A stretch of 64,000 nt of DNA, taken from contig CAZGQM010000016.1 of NCBI GenBank assembly GCA_964528055.1, positions 1-64,000 of the forward strand, read 5' to 3'. Shown in pieces: positions 62,260-64,000 of this stretch. Under the pieces are notes generated by a model. It did not search any database. It saw nothing but the letters and a program-made list of their open reading frames with translations, and was not told where the DNA came from. The stretch comes from Geoanaerobacter sp964528055 (GTDB lineage: Bacteria > Desulfobacterota > Desulfuromonadia > Geobacterales > DSM-12255). Every line of letters starts with the position of its first letter. The first letter of the stretch is position 1. The position numbers and the translations under genes were made by a program.

Positions 62260-63687
62260 ATGAAACCGTTGTTTCTTAATCCCCCTAGTTTCGAGGACTT
62301 TGATGGTGGCGCAGGCGCCCGCTATCAGGCTTCGCGGGAGGTCACCTCTTTCTGGTATCCAACCTGGCTCTGCTTCCCGGCCGGGATGATCGAAGGCTCG
62401 CGCGTAGTGGATGCGCCGGTGCAGCGCCTTGACATTGACGCCTGCCTGGCGATCGCCAAGGATTTCGACATAGTGGTGATGTACACCTCCACCCCCACCC
62501 TTGCAATTGATGTGGCCACCGCCCGCAGGATCAAGGAGCAGAATCCTGCCATGGTTACTGTGTTGACAGGACCGCATGTCTCTGTTCTTCCCGAGGAGTC
62601 GCTTCGCTTCGCAGCAGGTGCGGTGGATATCGTCTGCCGCGGGGAGTTCGATTATTCGACAAAAGAGCTCTGCGAGGGACGGGATTGGGAACGGGTGGAT
62701 GGTATCAGCTACATCAAGGAGGGGAAGGTCCTTCACACGCCTGACCGGCCGCCCATTCTGGATCTGGATGCGCTCCCCTTTGCCAGCCAGGTCTACCGAC
62801 GGGACCTCCCGATCAGTGAGTACGTTATCCCTCACTTCAAGAACCCGTATGTCTCTATATACTCCAGCCGCGGCTGTCCCTCGCAATGCATCTACTGTCT
62901 CTGGCCACAGACCTTTTCCGGCCGCACCATGCGGACCCGCTCTCCCCAGAACGTTTACCAGGAGGTCAAGTGGATAACTGAGAACATTCCGGAGATGCGG
63001 GAACTCTCCTTTGACGACGACACCTTTTCCGCCAACCGCAAGCATGCCAGGGAAGTTGCCACGCTTCTCAAGCCGCTGGGGATCTCCTGGACCATCAATG
63101 CCCGGGCCAACTGCGACTACGAGACCCTGAAGATCATGCGCGAGGCAGGTCTGCGCCATGTGGTGGTCGGCTTTGAGAGCGGCAACGAGCAGATTCTGAA
63201 GAACATCAAGAAGGGGGTCACAAAGGCCCAGGCCATCCAGTTCACAAAGGACTGCAAAAAGCTGGGGCTTTCTGTCCACGGTGCCTTTATAATGGGGTTG
63301 CCGGGCGAGACCCGCGAAACCATATGCGAGACCATCGAGTATGCCAAACAGCTTGACCTGAACTCCATACAGGCTTCGCTCGCCTCCCCTTACCCTGGCA
63401 CGGAGTTTTATGATCTCTGCAGGAAGGAGGGGTGGATCTCCTCGGATGACTTCATCGATAATACCGGCCATCAGAAATGCGTGATCAACTATCCGCATCT
63501 ATCTAACTCCGAGATATTCGATTCTGTGGAGGAGTTTTACAACAAGTTCTACTTCCGGCCCAAGTACATCGCCCGGAGCGTCATGAAGATGATCACCAGC
63601 GGCGAGGAGCGGAAAAAGCTGCTGAGAGAGGGGAAACAGTACCTCGAATACATGAAGAAGCGTAAACTGTCGCAGCAGTCTGAATGA
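62260..63687 (+). CDS. hpnJ: Hopanoid biosynthesis radical SAM protein HpnJ
   Basis: A 475-residue B12-binding radical SAM enzyme. The N-terminal part has the cobalamin-binding fold (MKPLFLNPPSFEDFDGG, VVMYTSTPTLAIDVATAR, LTGPHVSVLPEE). The radical SAM core carries CPSQCIYC. The pattern matches HpnJ, which acts in the cyclitol ether branch of bacteriohopanepolyol synthesis. It overlaps the following hpnK start, so the two form one operon. Confidence 0.9.
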   Translation: MKPLFLNPPSFEDFDGGAGARYQASREVTSFWYPTWLCFPAGMIEGSRVVDAPVQRLDIDACLAIAKDFDIVVMYTSTPTLAIDVATARRIKEQNPAMVTVLTGPHVSVLPEESLRFAAGAVDIVCRGEFDYSTKELCEGRDWERVDGISYIKEGKVLHTPDRPPILDLDALPFASQVYRRDLPISEYVIPHFKNPYVSIYSSRGCPSQCIYCLWPQTFSGRTMRTRSPQNVYQEVKWITENIPEMRELSFDDDTFSANRKHAREVATLLKPLGISWTINARANCDYETLKIMREAGLRHVVVGFESGNEQILKNIKKGVTKAQAIQFTKDCKKLGLSVHGAFIMGLPGETRETICETIEYAKQLDLNSIQASLASPYPGTEFYDLCRKEGWISSDDFIDNTGHQKCVINYPHLSNSEIFDSVEEFYNKFYFRPKYIARSVMKMITSGEERKKLLREGKQYLEYMKKRKLSQQSE

Positions 63688-64000
63688 AACAGCTCATAAT
63701 CAATGCCGATGACTTCGGCCTTTCAAGCGGTGCCAATCGAGCGATCATCAAATCCTGGCAAGAGGGGATACTTACCAGTGCCTCACTGATGACCGGAGGT
63801 TTGGCCTTTGACGAGGCAGTTTCCATGGCAAGGGAAAATCCGGGCCTGCAGGTCGGATTGCATCTTACGCTGGTTCAGGGGCGGGCCATCATCCCGCAAT
63901 CCGGATTTCCTTCGCTGGTGGATGCAGGGGGCCATTTTTCGGATGACCCGGTTCATGCCGGTATGCGATATTTCTTCGTAACGTCCTTAAGGCGGCAGCT
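63684..64000 (+). CDS. hpnK: HpnK/YdjC-like deacetylase, 5' part
   Basis: A partial frame that runs off the window end. The first 105 residues begin MKQLIINADDFGLSSGANRA and continue to LQVGLHLTLVQG, the metal-binding core of YdjC/HpnK carbohydrate deacetylases. It overlaps hpnJ by four bases (ATGA). HpnK removes the acetyl group from the sugar-linked hopanoid precursor (family knowledge). Confidence 0.88.
   Translation, partial: MKQLIINADDFGLSSGANRAIIKSWQEGILTSASLMTGGLAFDEAVSMARENPGLQVGLHLTLVQGRAIIPQSGFPSLVDAGGHFSDDPVHAGMRYFFVTSLRRQ

Noticed and set aside
62209..63498. 429-codon open frame antisense to hpnJ
   Set aside because: hpnJ has complete cobalamin and radical SAM motifs on the plus strand; the antisense frame has no recognisable family.

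Overview
The window looks like part of a Geobacter-type chromosome (Desulfobacterota, Geobacterales). The grounds are the combination of IclR/DUF485/acetate-symporter genes, PEP-CTERM proteins with sigma-54 promoters, HpnJ/HpnK hopanoid genes, MltG and PlsY, an NtrC-type regulator, and a glycyl radical enzyme of anaerobic metabolism. Species cannot be fixed from sequence alone. No insertion sequence, tRNA, CRISPR array or integrase was found.

Layout. 1-140: 3' end of a 5S rRNA and its terminator. 0.36-10.35 kb (minus strand): yebC, ruvC, ruvA, ruvB, a DnaA/Hda-like ATPase, queH, a DUF2905 gene with no usual start codon, a phasin-like gene, ubiB, then lpxC and an NtrY-type sensor kinase. 10.5-18.1 kb (plus): a lipoprotein, then an acetate-uptake region (IclR regulator, DUF485 protein, two ActP-like symporters, DUF294 nucleotidyltransferase). 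18.4-24.3 kb: two PEP-CTERM genes, each with a sigma-54 promoter, flanking an aminotransferase / NtrX-like regulator pair with a structured leader. 24.46-32.63 kb (plus): a strong sigma-70 promoter and a yybP-ykoY (Mn2+) riboswitch with terminator, leading into htpX, an RHH protein, terC, a Tim44-N-terminus-like protein, UPF0182, a zinc ribbon protein, a GDT1/UPF0016 protein, an AI-2E family protein and DedA.

32.7-42.73 kb (minus): the most unusual region. It encodes a DUF6765 (zinc-PLC-like) protein, an unrecognised 807-residue protein made of two repeated halves, a PGRP/amidase-2 with SH3, an M6 metalloprotease, a holin-like membrane protein, a GH19 muralytic enzyme, an EEP-fold nuclease/phosphodiesterase and a large unknown lipoprotein. 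The soluble hydrolases lack signal peptides, so this looks like a self-contained lysis or payload cassette rather than a set of ordinary exoenzymes. It sits 38 bases downstream of, and on the same strand as, a glycyl radical enzyme / SCP2-like / activase operon (42.77-46.69 kb).

47-55.2 kb: a LuxR regulator with a degenerate receiver, small envelope proteins (DUF503, DUF948, YtxH), a YihY/BrkB protein, a penicillin-binding transpeptidase, a YkgJ-type protein, LpxH, UPF0158 and two tandem AI-2E family permeases. 55.4-64 kb: CopA, a rhodanese and a MauE/DoxX protein, plsY, mltG, a receiver-DUF4388-J-like-TPR fusion, and hpnJ with the start of hpnK, which runs off the end. All functions are read from sequence motifs and family knowledge; no searches were run.
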